The notes under the pieces are model-generated. The model had not been told where the DNA came from. It worked only from the letters and a program-made list of their open reading frames with translations, and did no database searches. Of a stretch of 64,000 nt of DNA, positions 43,566 to 52,919 are shown piece by piece. A program made the position numbers and the translations under genes. Within the stretch, counting starts at the first letter, position 1. Every line of letters starts with the position of its first letter. This DNA comes from Holophagaceae bacterium (GTDB lineage: Bacteria; Acidobacteriota; Holophagae; Holophagales; Holophagaceae): positions 1 through 64,000 of the forward strand of contig WRHW01000006.1 of the NCBI GenBank assembly GCA_009783055.1, in the 5' to 3' direction.

Positions 43566-44900
43566 ATGGGCGTTTTGATGCAGGCCTTTTATTGGGACTG
43601 CCCTGAGAGATCAGGTTGCGAATTTAAGTGGTGGGACCATGTAAAATCAAATATCAATAAACTTGCGAGTGCAGGCTTTACGGCTATCTGGTTGCCACCT
43701 CCAAGTAAGGGTGCCGAACAGAGATCAATGGGCTATGAACCCTTTGACCATTTTGACATTGGTGAATTTGACCAGAGGGGTGGTATTCCCACGTGGTTTG
43801 GAACCAGAAAATCTCTGGAAGAATTAATATTCCACGCACATAAATCCAACATGCAGGTATATGTCGACCTTGCCATTAACCGCGCTGGAGGGGGGTCGCC
43901 CGAATTAAATGACTACTCAGGTCAAACTGGCTTTACCGCTTTTCAACCTGCAAGCAATAAATTTGCAAAGAATTGGGAATGTTTTCATCCCAGTCACTAT
44001 GAATACTGGGAAGGGGCTAAGATAGTGGGTACTGAAACCCCAACGTTTTGCCACAAGAACCCATATGTCTACGAACAATTGATGGAATATTCTCGGTGGT
44101 TGGTAGAAGAAATCGGGGTTGACGGCTACTGCTTTGACCTCGGCGATGGCTACGGGACTTGGATGACAAAGGTCATCTTGGGGCAACAATATAAGAGGGA
44201 GGATAAATTCATCCGACCGTTTGGGATGGCTCATGCCTTGGGGTCGAGCTATAACACAGACTTTTGGCTAAATGAATTTAATAGACAGACAGATAATCCC
44301 CTATCGGTTTTCGATGTTCCGTTAAGGTTTCGTTTGAAGGCTCTCTGTGATGTATATGGAACAAATATCCCATCGTTACTGGGGTCTGGGACGTTAATTA
44401 ATGACAATCCTTTTTTAAGCGTAACTTTTGTAGATAACCACAAGTTCCATGATGAAGCTCACCCTCCTATCTTTAATGACAAAATGCTAGCCTACGCATT
44501 TATCCTTACCCATCCAGGCTATCCATGTGTGTATTGGGAGGATTATTTTGAACACAAACTAGCCCTTCCAGACCAGGTAAGTGGCATACATGCGTTGGTA
44601 AAATGCCATGAACACTTTGCCAATGGACCTATGGTGACTCACCACATTGGGTCAGACTTATATGTGATGGAACGACTGGGGATAGATGGTAAGCCAGGTT
44701 TGATACTCGTGATGAATAATCGAGGAGATCGCTGGCAGGGTGTTTGGGTACACACATCGAAGCCGAGTACTCGGTTTATTCCCGTAGCGTGGCGTGGCAA
44801 GGATGACCTTAATCCTCCAGCCGAAACTTGGACACACAACGAGGGACACGGTAATTTCTGGGCACCTCCCAGGGGTTATACTGTATATATACCTCAGTAA
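43566..44900 (+). CDS. GH13 alpha-amylase-family protein lacking catalytic residues
   Basis: A 444-residue cytoplasmic (beta/alpha)8-barrel protein that lines up with bacterial and plant alpha-amylases: MQAFYWDCPERSG, FTAIWLPPPSKGAEQ, MGYEPFDHFDIGEFDQRG and a C-terminal beta domain. The catalytic regions are altered. Region I reads VDLAINR instead of DVVINH. Region II reads GVDGYCFDLGDG, keeping the nucleophile aspartate but with cysteine for the conserved arginine. The region III glutamate is not found (FGMAHALGSSYNTDFW). Region IV reads FVDNHK instead of FVDNHD. Hydrolysis is therefore doubtful; a binding or scaffold role is possible. No signal peptide. GAGG precedes the ATG. Confidence 0.8.
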   Translation: MGVLMQAFYWDCPERSGCEFKWWDHVKSNINKLASAGFTAIWLPPPSKGAEQRSMGYEPFDHFDIGEFDQRGGIPTWFGTRKSLEELIFHAHKSNMQVYVDLAINRAGGGSPELNDYSGQTGFTAFQPASNKFAKNWECFHPSHYEYWEGAKIVGTETPTFCHKNPYVYEQLMEYSRWLVEEIGVDGYCFDLGDGYGTWMTKVILGQQYKREDKFIRPFGMAHALGSSYNTDFWLNEFNRQTDNPLSVFDVPLRFRLKALCDVYGTNIPSLLGSGTLINDNPFLSVTFVDNHKFHDEAHPPIFNDKMLAYAFILTHPGYPCVYWEDYFEHKLALPDQVSGIHALVKCHEHFANGPMVTHHIGSDLYVMERLGIDGKPGLILVMNNRGDRWQGVWVHTSKPSTRFIPVAWRGKDDLNPPAETWTHNEGHGNFWAPPRGYTVYIPQ

Positions 44901-45000
44901 ATCAGTAATCCAGCTTTAGTATCTTCAAATGCCACTAATACAGTAGAGCTGTGCAAAGGTTTTTTCTCACGTTCAAAGCCCATCTATAGGAGGCAGTCTT

Positions 45001-48000
45001 ATGCTAGGTACATCGTTATTTTCTATGCGCTTTTCGATGTCTCTCCTCTTGTCGGCCTGGGTGAGCCTGTTTGGTGTGCAACCGCACAATGAGGGCAACA
45101 TGGGCAGTGTCCGCCTGATTACTGATAGGGAAATCGAAATCCAATATTCTAAGCCTGTATCAAACGATGCCGAGGCCAAGGCAATCTTTGAAGTTTTTAT
45201 TGACGCTAAACCGCTTGCTACATCAGATTGGGAATATCTTTCTTTTTTTAATTTCGGCCAATATAAATGGGCAGAAAATGGCGGGGTTGTAAACATCAGG
45301 CTAAAAGTTCCGCTAGACGCAAGCGGTGCGCCACTTGTGCCACTAGGTAGACAACGTGTAAACCAAGTTGCAGGTACAAATACCTATCTAACACATGGAC
45401 AATCTACCGCCAAAAGAGTTGAAATTAATTGTGGCAAGGCCAAAAAAATAGCGTCTTGGAAACCATTTTATGGTTTTTCGCAGATCGGCCATATGTCTAG
45501 GCTATGGGTTTGGGGTTCGGCAACTGCAGGTATGGACGGAGTGCAATTAAACAATAGCACCTTTAGTGCTTCTATTCAGAGATATGACGCAATGTGGGTG
45601 ACAGACATGCTGGGCGAGGGCATCAACAGGTTTGTGGGTCGCGCTGAATATCTAAACATTCCAATGGTAGATGCAAATTTTAGAGCAGTAGTAGTGGGGC
45701 CAAGCCAGTCTGTGTATGAGGCTCCCGAATACCGTGAGTTATATAACTACAAAACTATGAGCCACAACGATATATACAATAGGCGCGTCATTCATGGAAC
45801 ACGTGAAAAAGCAGTCATAGTCACCACGGCAGACGACGTGATGAGGCATGACAGCGAAGTTTGCCTCAGCGGTAGCAAAACTCCTGCTCGCACCCGGACA
45901 AATTTTTTCTATTTTGCAGAAGCATTCTTTCGTCTGTACTATCAGCTTGGTGTAATGGAAGGTTGTTTGCGCTACCCACTAAGCGGGTATAACCGGCCTG
46001 ATGACTATCGCTACGACTTTCAGATTCGGAGTGCTTTCGTCGCTAGTGAATCCAGCCAAAAATGGCCAGGCACAGTTATGCGAAAGAGTGCAGAAGACTA
46101 CTATGTTTACGGTGCCATGGTGCATTTTGAACTTGTGCCAGAATCAGAGGATGGCTCTTGGCAGGCAACTAGGTTTCCGGTAAATACCCGCGCAGAACTT
46201 GAATCGTACGACAATAAACTCTATGTGGCGTTGTCTGGTATTCATGGCAAGTATGAATATTTTTCAGGCACTGCTGATGCCTATGTTGCAGGAAGTCGCT
46301 CAAATGCCGAGTGGGGTGGCTGGGGACAGGGCGGCTCAGTCAATGCAAGCATGTCAAATGATGTTATGAAAAAAAGCCATCCATGGTTTTGGCGCAGTCA
46401 GGTCGACAATTTTGGGATTGATGGCAAACCCTACTCGCCACTAGCGATAGAGCACGTCCACGTAATTTCTGACTCCCAGATAGAAATAAAATTTAATCGC
46501 GAGGTAAGCACCATCACAGCAGTTACTAATCCCAAAAACTGGAAGGTCTATTTGGATGGCGTGGAGTTGACAAATATTTCCGAAGTTAGTGGCAGTGGGG
46601 ACGGTATCAGAAATGACTTGGTTCAGGGTGGATATGCGTGGCAAGCAATCACATTGAATACTGGCTATGGCAGAACAGCCACAAATTTTGGGGGCACATC
46701 AACAAAGCCCATCGGCTCCGGCCATGACAAGCCACTATCAAAAGGTGCTTATGGGCGAGGCTTCAACGGCTTCACTAGTCAGGATATTGCCGAGCGTAAA
46801 GTAAGCAATGATGGTTGGATTGCCAATAACATGACCGCCAGCCCTACTGCCCTCAAGCGAGGTGAATTTGTCGATTTAATGGAGGCAACAAAAAGGGGCG
46901 CGGGGCTTGCTGGAGTAATTTCAGTGGAGTTTACTGGCACGGCAGACCCTGTAAAGGACTGGGGGGGCAACATATTAGCTAAAGGGCAACACAAGGCTGA
47001 ATTTATGCCTTGGGTTAGCAGTGTCTATCGTAGCCCACTAACAGGCTATTACATTTATGCAGATGGAATGGTAAAACTCAATACCTTAAAGGCTGGAGCA
47101 TATTATTTTGACCTGTCACTGGCCAATAACTCTACTATTACATATCAAAAAAGTGCTGGCGGAGCTGACTTCCCTGCACATGACCCCAACTACCAGCAAC
47201 CCTTTGGCATAAGTAGTCCGCCCGCCGATTATTCTGGCCTACTATACCTGCACAAAGAAGGAACTACTTATGACAGGGTAGGGCAGAGGATTGCAGATGG
47301 TGCCGTGGCAAATGGTGGCGGAATGCAAATTGTTGCAGGGTCTGTTTATGCTCACCATCCCGCAAAACAGCCCACCCACAGAGGACAGATAGGCGTTAAT
47401 TTTCATAACGCGCTGTATGTAGAAGGCTGGGGGGGCAACACATTTCAATGCGAGGATGTCAACATCTGGAAAGAACTCAACCTAAACAGATACAAAAATG
47501 AATCCCTCTTCTACCATGAGGGCGGACATGGCATTGACGCATTTACACAAGGGTCTGGCCGGAATGTAACTTATGCGCGAAACGTATACGACGACATAAC
47601 TTCTGCATGGCTTACGGCTGTTCACCAAGATAATGGCAGACGATGGCACGATGTAAACGAAGTCAGAGCCTATTGTGGCCAGAGGGGGGAATATATTTCT
47701 GTCCTTTCTACACACTGGCATGGCACAGAGCGCGAATCATTCCTTGGCATCAACGATGGAACATGGACACCTGTAAACACAAGGGAAGAATTGTTGCGTT
47801 ATGATCCCTATGGTTTTGAAGTTCATAAAAGAATTTTCTTTAATGGTGACTTGGGGCTATGGTACGAAAACAGGGTGGGCGACCCTGACTACAGGGTTAT
47901 CCCTGAAGACTGGGAGCTACTAAAGGAACAAAACGAAGAATTTAGCCACTGGACTAGCGTTGACAACTTGATCGCATGGGGGGCAACAGTCCCTGAGACC

Positions 48001-48570
48001 GCACGGCACAACCCATATACTGGCGAGCGAAATCCACTTATCAACTGGGTATCGTGGAATACACCAAATGTATGGAATATTGGCCTAAAGGAATCTCAAC
48101 AAGGGGATCGCGGCTATCCAAGCAATAAATTTGACTTCATTGGCCGCGATGCCTATAACCCTAATCCAGATGGCTCATCTCCAACAGTAAACGGTATTCA
48201 TCCATTTCTCAGGAAGGGTGGCGTAAAGAAACCCATTAGACCAGCCCATATATATGACCTAGTAAAAAAGACAACTGTAAGTCCCTCCCACTTCACCGAC
48301 ATCACTATGGTGACACCAGTCTTGATACAGTTCACGATACATATCCCGTGGGAAAAACGACCAATACACCCGATTACTATGAACAACGCCCCAACCAATT
48401 TTGATGTGATTGTGGACGATAAGCTGGTGGGATTTAGTTTTTGGTCGTACGAGCCCGATACTGAAATATCTGCCAGAGTCACCCTACGCCTCAATTGGCC
48501 ATTGGAAGAAGGGGCAAAGGTAGACGTGCGTAATTTTGGGTGGTATTTTACGGCACGATCTCGTCATTGA
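45001..48570 (+). CDS. large secreted protein with an HEGGH putative zinc-protease motif
   Basis: A 1189-residue protein I cannot place in a named family. It begins with a signal peptide (SMSLLLSAWVSLFGVQP). Two segments look like SbsA/Ig-type domains: VRLITDREIEIQYSKPVSND near residue 40 and VHVISDSQIEIKFNREVSTI near residue 485. A third related stretch is at the C-terminus. Around residue 840, LFYHEGGHGIDAFTQG gives HExxHxxD, with later acidic candidates for the third ligand (HDVNEVRAYC, RGEYISV). Many tryptophans and aromatic residues suggest glycan or peptidoglycan binding. AGGAGG precedes the ATG. It follows the GH13 homologue and overlaps the end of ftcD by 7 bp, convergently. Confidence 0.7.
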   Translation: MLGTSLFSMRFSMSLLLSAWVSLFGVQPHNEGNMGSVRLITDREIEIQYSKPVSNDAEAKAIFEVFIDAKPLATSDWEYLSFFNFGQYKWAENGGVVNIRLKVPLDASGAPLVPLGRQRVNQVAGTNTYLTHGQSTAKRVEINCGKAKKIASWKPFYGFSQIGHMSRLWVWGSATAGMDGVQLNNSTFSASIQRYDAMWVTDMLGEGINRFVGRAEYLNIPMVDANFRAVVVGPSQSVYEAPEYRELYNYKTMSHNDIYNRRVIHGTREKAVIVTTADDVMRHDSEVCLSGSKTPARTRTNFFYFAEAFFRLYYQLGVMEGCLRYPLSGYNRPDDYRYDFQIRSAFVASESSQKWPGTVMRKSAEDYYVYGAMVHFELVPESEDGSWQATRFPVNTRAELESYDNKLYVALSGIHGKYEYFSGTADAYVAGSRSNAEWGGWGQGGSVNASMSNDVMKKSHPWFWRSQVDNFGIDGKPYSPLAIEHVHVISDSQIEIKFNREVSTITAVTNPKNWKVYLDGVELTNISEVSGSGDGIRNDLVQGGYAWQAITLNTGYGRTATNFGGTSTKPIGSGHDKPLSKGAYGRGFNGFTSQDIAERKVSNDGWIANNMTASPTALKRGEFVDLMEATKRGAGLAGVISVEFTGTADPVKDWGGNILAKGQHKAEFMPWVSSVYRSPLTGYYIYADGMVKLNTLKAGAYYFDLSLANNSTITYQKSAGGADFPAHDPNYQQPFGISSPPADYSGLLYLHKEGTTYDRVGQRIADGAVANGGGMQIVAGSVYAHHPAKQPTHRGQIGVNFHNALYVEGWGGNTFQCEDVNIWKELNLNRYKNESLFYHEGGHGIDAFTQGSGRNVTYARNVYDDITSAWLTAVHQDNGRRWHDVNEVRAYCGQRGEYISVLSTHWHGTERESFLGINDGTWTPVNTREELLRYDPYGFEVHKRIFFNGDLGLWYENRVGDPDYRVIPEDWELLKEQNEEFSHWTSVDNLIAWGATVPETARHNPYTGERNPLINWVSWNTPNVWNIGLKESQQGDRGYPSNKFDFIGRDAYNPNPDGSSPTVNGIHPFLRKGGVKKPIRPAHIYDLVKKTTVSPSHFTDITMVTPVLIQFTIHIPWEKRPIHPITMNNAPTNFDVIVDDKLVGFSFWSYEPDTEISARVTLRLNWPLEEGAKVDVRNFGWYFTARSRH

Positions 48571-50405
48571 GTAAGCATTTTCTCCAATTTGGCATCACCA
48601 CTGGCAACTATGTCATCAAGCAGTTTTTGAGCCTTTATCAACAACTCACTACATTTTGCTTTCATTTCATTGTTGTATGCCGTATCAGAAATATCCTTTA
48701 GATTTATCAGCACGTTCCATATTCCACCCCTAACTCCTGCAAATCCCATTTGTAATCCTACCAAGCCATCAGTAATTGAAGCAGGGTTGCCGTGCTCCAC
48801 AACTATGGCCGCCGCTTTCATTGCTTCAAGGCTTAGAGTCGCTGTTTGGAACGGTACATTTACAGCGACCTTGAGTCCATCGAGCATAGCCGCTTCCCTA
48901 GTGGCCTTTTCCTCTGGTGTACTTTGGGGAAGTCGCCTTGCATCCATATATGCGTTAAAAGCACTTGTATCTTCGTCCACAGCCAAAATTAGCGCGTCTT
49001 TTACTCTATGAGCAATCTCAGCCGATTTTAGCAGATGAGAGCCATGCTCACTATTTTTTGCCTTTGTCAAGTTTGCAACCATAGAGGCTAGGCTTGCGCC
49101 CAATGCCCCTGCCAGAGCCGCTATGCTACCTCCTCCGGGGGCGGGCGTGTCGCGACTGACCTCTGTGACAAGTTCGATTGCAGACATGACCATGAGGCCA
49201 TTGGGGTATGTCTTTGGAAGACCCAATACTTTTTTATCTATTTCAAATGGAGCCACATCTGACAAGCCCATGCTGAACACTGCGTTTTCGAGTACGTCTG
49301 CCGTTGGTACATATTGGCTCTTACCCTGTTGTTGTAGGTAAAATTGCCCTGCGTCAAAGAGAGGCTTAAAGGGAACTAATCCCACTATTTCAGAGCCAGT
49401 TACAACCAAACCACGATCTATCGCTATCCTGCGGGTAGCTTCTAATACATCAACCATGCTAGTGGTTTTGTAATTTGTTAGATTGATACTTAATTGTGCG
49501 CGCTTATAAGTATCTACATACCATCCAATCGCCTTACATGCCTTAAATAGCCCTGCCTTATAGGCTTTTTTTCCAATGACATCCTTATCTGCGTTAATGT
49601 CATTTAAGGAAAGTAAAACCTTTATGTCGTAGCCATGAATTGCCTTGCAATGCTCTGCGAGGGCAGTAAAAGTGACAAAGTCTTCATTGCAATTGCCGCA
49701 GGGGAAACAACCATCCGCATAATATAGTTCCTTTCCGCTACTGTAAAAAGCAGTGGTCTGGCCTCTGCGGGCGACTCGGCCTTTTTCTCTCAACTCAAAA
49801 GCAATATCCGTTGCATGGGCTTTATCACGGCTATTGAGCGTAATATTATATGCAATTAAAAACTCTCTAGCCCCTGTAATTAGTGCCCCAAAGGTAGGTA
49901 TGAAGGTAGCGGGGCCAAAGTCTGGTAGCCAATTTGGGTCATTTAATTTTTCTTCCAGACCTTCATATTCGCCTTTGCGTACAACTGCCAGATTGGTACG
50001 TTCAGGCTTACTGGCGGCGGCCTCGTAGAGATAGACCGGAATCTTTAGCTCATGGCCTACCCTTTTGCCAAGCCTTCGGGCAAGTTCAGCGCAATCCTCC
50101 ATTGACACACCTTCTACAGGAATAAAGGGGCATACATCACATGCACCCATCCTTGGATGGCTACCATGATGTGCCCTCATGTCAATTACTTCGCTGGCCT
50201 TTTTAATGCCCCTGAAAGCGGCCTCAACAACTCCATCGGGGTCGCCTACGATGGTTACTACAGTTCTGTTGGTATCGGCACCTGGGTCTACATCTAATAA
50301 CCTGACTCCAGCAACGCTTTCCATAGCGTCAGTAATTGCCTTTATCCTGGCCATGTCGCGGCCTTCACTGAAGTTTGGTACACACTCAACAACTCTCAGG
50401 GTCAT
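48564..50405 (-). CDS. ftcD: glutamate formimidoyltransferase / formimidoyltetrahydrofolate cyclodeaminase
   Basis: A bifunctional protein of about 613 residues from histidine degradation: it moves the formimino group of formiminoglutamate to tetrahydrofolate and then releases ammonia. N-terminal domain: VECVPNFSEGRD, GSHPRMGACDVCPFIPV. A cysteine/histidine module (DGCFPCGNCNEDFVTF, EHCKAIHG) sits between the transferase subdomains, a zinc-finger-like insert. The C-terminal cyclodeaminase domain has TPAPGGGSIAALAGALGASL and TSAFNAYMDARRLP. ATG 50405 is chosen because GGGAGGGG lies just upstream; the longer frame reads element B3. No other hut genes lie in the window. Confidence 0.92.
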   Translation of the reverse strand: MTLRVVECVPNFSEGRDMARIKAITDAMESVAGVRLLDVDPGADTNRTVVTIVGDPDGVVEAAFRGIKKASEVIDMRAHHGSHPRMGACDVCPFIPVEGVSMEDCAELARRLGKRVGHELKIPVYLYEAAASKPERTNLAVVRKGEYEGLEEKLNDPNWLPDFGPATFIPTFGALITGAREFLIAYNITLNSRDKAHATDIAFELREKGRVARRGQTTAFYSSGKELYYADGCFPCGNCNEDFVTFTALAEHCKAIHGYDIKVLLSLNDINADKDVIGKKAYKAGLFKACKAIGWYVDTYKRAQLSINLTNYKTTSMVDVLEATRRIAIDRGLVVTGSEIVGLVPFKPLFDAGQFYLQQQGKSQYVPTADVLENAVFSMGLSDVAPFEIDKKVLGLPKTYPNGLMVMSAIELVTEVSRDTPAPGGGSIAALAGALGASLASMVANLTKAKNSEHGSHLLKSAEIAHRVKDALILAVDEDTSAFNAYMDARRLPQSTPEEKATREAAMLDGLKVAVNVPFQTATLSLEAMKAAAIVVEHGNPASITDGLVGLQMGFAGVRGGIWNVLINLKDISDTAYNNEMKAKCSELLIKAQKLLDDIVASGDAKLEKMLTQ

Positions 50406-50432
50406 TCCACCCCTCCCAAAAAAATGTATAGA

Positions 50433-50567
50433 ACTAGTACCACGTAACGCTTTAGATGCTTGCTTAACGGCGTAGCAAGTCCGCCTTGCAAGCATCTAGC
50501 GGTCGTGATTTGCGGGCAAATCCCGACCCTAGTGTAGTGTAACATTTAAGTGTTACACTGCACTAGG
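50433..50567. repeat. element B3, triple-hairpin repeat
   Basis: Same orientation and near-identical sequence to B1. Left end ACTAGTACCACGTAACGCT, right palindrome AGTGTAGTGTAAC / GTTACACTGCACT. It fills the space between the start of ftcD and the end of the OmpA lipoprotein gene, whose TAG stop (50571-50569) begins 2 bp beyond the terminal CACTAG. Confidence 0.88.
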
Positions 50568-50568
50568 T

Positions 50569-51264
50569 CTATCGGCCAAGAATTATTTCTATTCGTCTAT
50601 TTCGGGCGCGTCCTTGTTCGGTATCATTGGACACTAACGGAAAATCATTTGCAAACCCCTGCACCTTCATACTGGCATTAGGCACACCTGCTTCGATCAA
50701 CTCGTTGTAAACCGACATAGCTCTTTCTAATGATATTTGTAGATTTCGCTGACGGCTACCGAGTGAGTCGGAATGTCCGCAGATAAATATATCAACCCCT
50801 TTGAAGTATTCGTTGAGTATTTCGGCTTGTTTTTTGAGAAGGGGTTTTAAGTCAGGCTTTATATCTGATTTATTGAAATCAAAAGTAATCTCTTCACCAT
50901 AATCAAAGACTAGGATTTTGGTAAGGTTAAGTGCCTTGGCCATCTTTGAAAGATCATGGTCTAAAATTAGCGTTACTTCAACCTTGCTATCGCTGATAAC
51001 CTTAATCCTCTGTTCAACCAAACCGTCTGGAGCACTTGCAGGAAACAGGCTATCAGTAAGTTGATCAATAGTGTTGACCTCTAGAGTAGCAGGAGACTGA
51101 CCAATATTTTTTCCGTCAAATATTATTCCGTCTTGGTGTGGCATGGTTGTTATCGTTGCTGAAATCCCATGGACGGGAGGCGGCTCGGCAGGTGGAGCAT
51201 CCGGCACAACAACTTTTTGGCAGGCCACAAGGAGTAAGAGAAGGGAGATATATAGGACTCGCAT
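50569..51264 (-). CDS. OmpA-domain lipoprotein
   Basis: A protein of about 231 residues with a lipoprotein signal (VLYISLLLLLVACQK, cysteine near residue 15). A proline-rich stretch is followed by a domain with SPATLEVNTIDQLTDSLFPA that resembles a PEGA-like beta unit. The C-terminal OmpA domain binds peptidoglycan (EITFDFNKSDIKPDLKPLL, FICGHSDSLGSRQRNLQ, SLERAMSVYNELIEAG, RARNRRIEIIL). Its ATG overlaps the stop of the kinase gene (TGATG), so the two are translationally coupled. The longer open frame upstream lies inside the kinase gene and is rejected. The stop abuts element B3. Confidence 0.88.
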   Translation of the reverse strand: MRVLYISLLLLLVACQKVVVPDAPPAEPPPVHGISATITTMPHQDGIIFDGKNIGQSPATLEVNTIDQLTDSLFPASAPDGLVEQRIKVISDSKVEVTLILDHDLSKMAKALNLTKILVFDYGEEITFDFNKSDIKPDLKPLLKKQAEILNEYFKGVDIFICGHSDSLGSRQRNLQISLERAMSVYNELIEAGVPNASMKVQGFANDFPLVSNDTEQGRARNRRIEIILGR

Positions 51265-52778
51265 CAATTTGTTCTCCTCAGCGGAACAGCTACAGTACAT
51301 TCTGATTCCACAGGATTGCCATCTTCTGCCAAGGCGGGAGAAAACTCCAATACCATTGCAACTGACCTTGCAAACTCCATTTCTGTCGGACTCAGTCCTT
51401 TGTTTAATATGGTGCATTTTACTACTTTTCCGTTTTCGCCAACGGTCACTCTTGCCTGAACCATTTTTCCGTCTAACTCCGGCGGGATAACAATTGATTC
51501 GGGTAATTTTTCTGTCACCAGCACTGCTGTTGAAACAGGTCGCCTGACAGGAGTAACCTTGGGAGGTGTTTCGGGGGATGGCGTTGGCCGGGATTCCGCA
51601 GGCGTTTTTGGATTGCTTGGGGTAGGCGTTGGGGATGTTTCATCAGCCTTTACGGGAATAGACTCAGACGGAGCGACACCACCGGCAGACCCGTTACCTT
51701 CGTTATTACCACTAGTAGCATCCGGTTTCATAAAATAAATAGCACAGGCTATGGCAATAAAAGCAACAAGGGCGGCCCCTAAAAGAAACCCCTTCCTGCC
51801 TTCATCTGACTTGGGGGGCTGAGCCGTTATGGGTGCGTAATCATCAAGATACCCGACATCGCAAATCTCGATTGGTTTCCTGACGATCAACTTGTGTTCA
51901 TAGCCATCAAAGGGCTTATTCCAGTGAATATTGCAAGATGCCGCGGCAAGTTGTAACTCTTTCTGCATTTCTTCAATAGTCGGGTATCGATCATCCATTT
52001 CCCTAGAGAGAGCCTTCATTAGTACCCGTCGGAGTGGCTCCGGAAATTCAGGACAGTGCCACTCGATTGGCTCTGGGTCTTCTTTAAGCCTTAACACAAG
52101 AGTTGCCATTGGCTCGTCAGATGAAAAGGGCAACTTGCCAGCAATTGCTCTATACAACGTAATGGCAAGGGCATACTGGTCGGTTCTGCCATCAACGGGT
52201 TTGCCTTCCGCCTGTTCCGGTGCCATATAAGCAGGAGTGCCCATCATGCTACCAGTTTCAGTAAAGTCGTTAGAACCTGAAAATTTTGCAATTCCAAAAT
52301 CAGTTAGACATGGATAGCCACTGGGCTGAATCAATATGTTTGCCGGTTTGATGTCTCTGTGAATGATCCCATTTTTGTGGCTGAATGCAAGAGCCTCTAA
52401 TAGTGCAACCCCAAGTCTGGAAGCGCCGGTGGCATCTATCCTCTTTTTTGACTCCATGATGTCGGAAAGGGACGGCCCATCAATCAACTGCATACTGTAC
52501 CAAATGGCCCCATCCAATTGTCCAAAGTCGTAAACCCTTACGATGCCTGGGTGGTCAAGAGATGCCGAGATTCTTGCCTCCTGAACAAACCGTCTCGTAG
52601 TTTCCGGACTCATCGAATTATCTAAAACTTTTAGTGCCTCTACGCGTTCTAGCTGGATATTGCGAACCTCATAGACAGTTCCCGATCCTCCGTGCCCAAG
52701 CACCGACAAAAAGACATACCTATCCTGCAGGAGTTCCATCATTCTGCGAGGTGGCTTTGGCTCGTGTAAAAGATTCAT
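51264..52778 (-). CDS. membrane Ser/Thr protein kinase with a TonB-type C-terminus
   Basis: A 504-residue protein. Residues 20-275 are a Hanks-type kinase: GHGGSGTVYEV (P-loop), EALKVLD (lysine), IIHRDIKPANILIQ (catalytic loop), LTDFGIAKF (DFG), GTPAYMAPEQAEG (activation segment). A single transmembrane helix (FLLGAALVAFIAIACAIYF) is near residue 340. A proline/threonine-rich periplasmic linker (TPTPSNPKTPAESRPTPSPE) leads to a TonB/energy-transducing C-terminal domain (VQARVTVGENGKVVKCTIL, VAMVLEFSPALAEDG). A kinase inside and a TonB-like domain outside suggest signalling linked to the envelope. Coupled to the OmpA lipoprotein gene. Confidence 0.92.
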   Translation of the reverse strand: MNLLHEPKPPRRMMELLQDRYVFLSVLGHGGSGTVYEVRNIQLERVEALKVLDNSMSPETTRRFVQEARISASLDHPGIVRVYDFGQLDGAIWYSMQLIDGPSLSDIMESKKRIDATGASRLGVALLEALAFSHKNGIIHRDIKPANILIQPSGYPCLTDFGIAKFSGSNDFTETGSMMGTPAYMAPEQAEGKPVDGRTDQYALAITLYRAIAGKLPFSSDEPMATLVLRLKEDPEPIEWHCPEFPEPLRRVLMKALSREMDDRYPTIEEMQKELQLAAASCNIHWNKPFDGYEHKLIVRKPIEICDVGYLDDYAPITAQPPKSDEGRKGFLLGAALVAFIAIACAIYFMKPDATSGNNEGNGSAGGVAPSESIPVKADETSPTPTPSNPKTPAESRPTPSPETPPKVTPVRRPVSTAVLVTEKLPESIVIPPELDGKMVQARVTVGENGKVVKCTILNKGLSPTEMEFARSVAMVLEFSPALAEDGNPVESECTVAVPLRRTN

Positions 52779-52919
52779 AACATCTTAAAAGAAAAAACAA
52801 TAATCATATCCAGTTTGCCCTACATTGGCTCTGTATACAATTGCAATGTTATAAAAATGTGAGTCTGTTGCAAAACCGCGAGGTATTTTCCCCATTTGAG
52901 GCTATTGGAGCCACAATTT

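Noticed and set aside
50406-50495. N-terminal extension of ftcD, also seen as a short plus-strand frame near 20089-20280 with the same first 17 residues
   Set aside because: Both are translations of hairpin 3 of element B (MLARRTCYAVKQASK). Identical residues in unrelated places come from the repeat, and the real ftcD start has a strong ribosome site.
16231-50567. Possible CRISPR from repeated B elements
   Set aside because: Copies are about 135 bp, far apart, in both orientations and with no spacers or cas genes.
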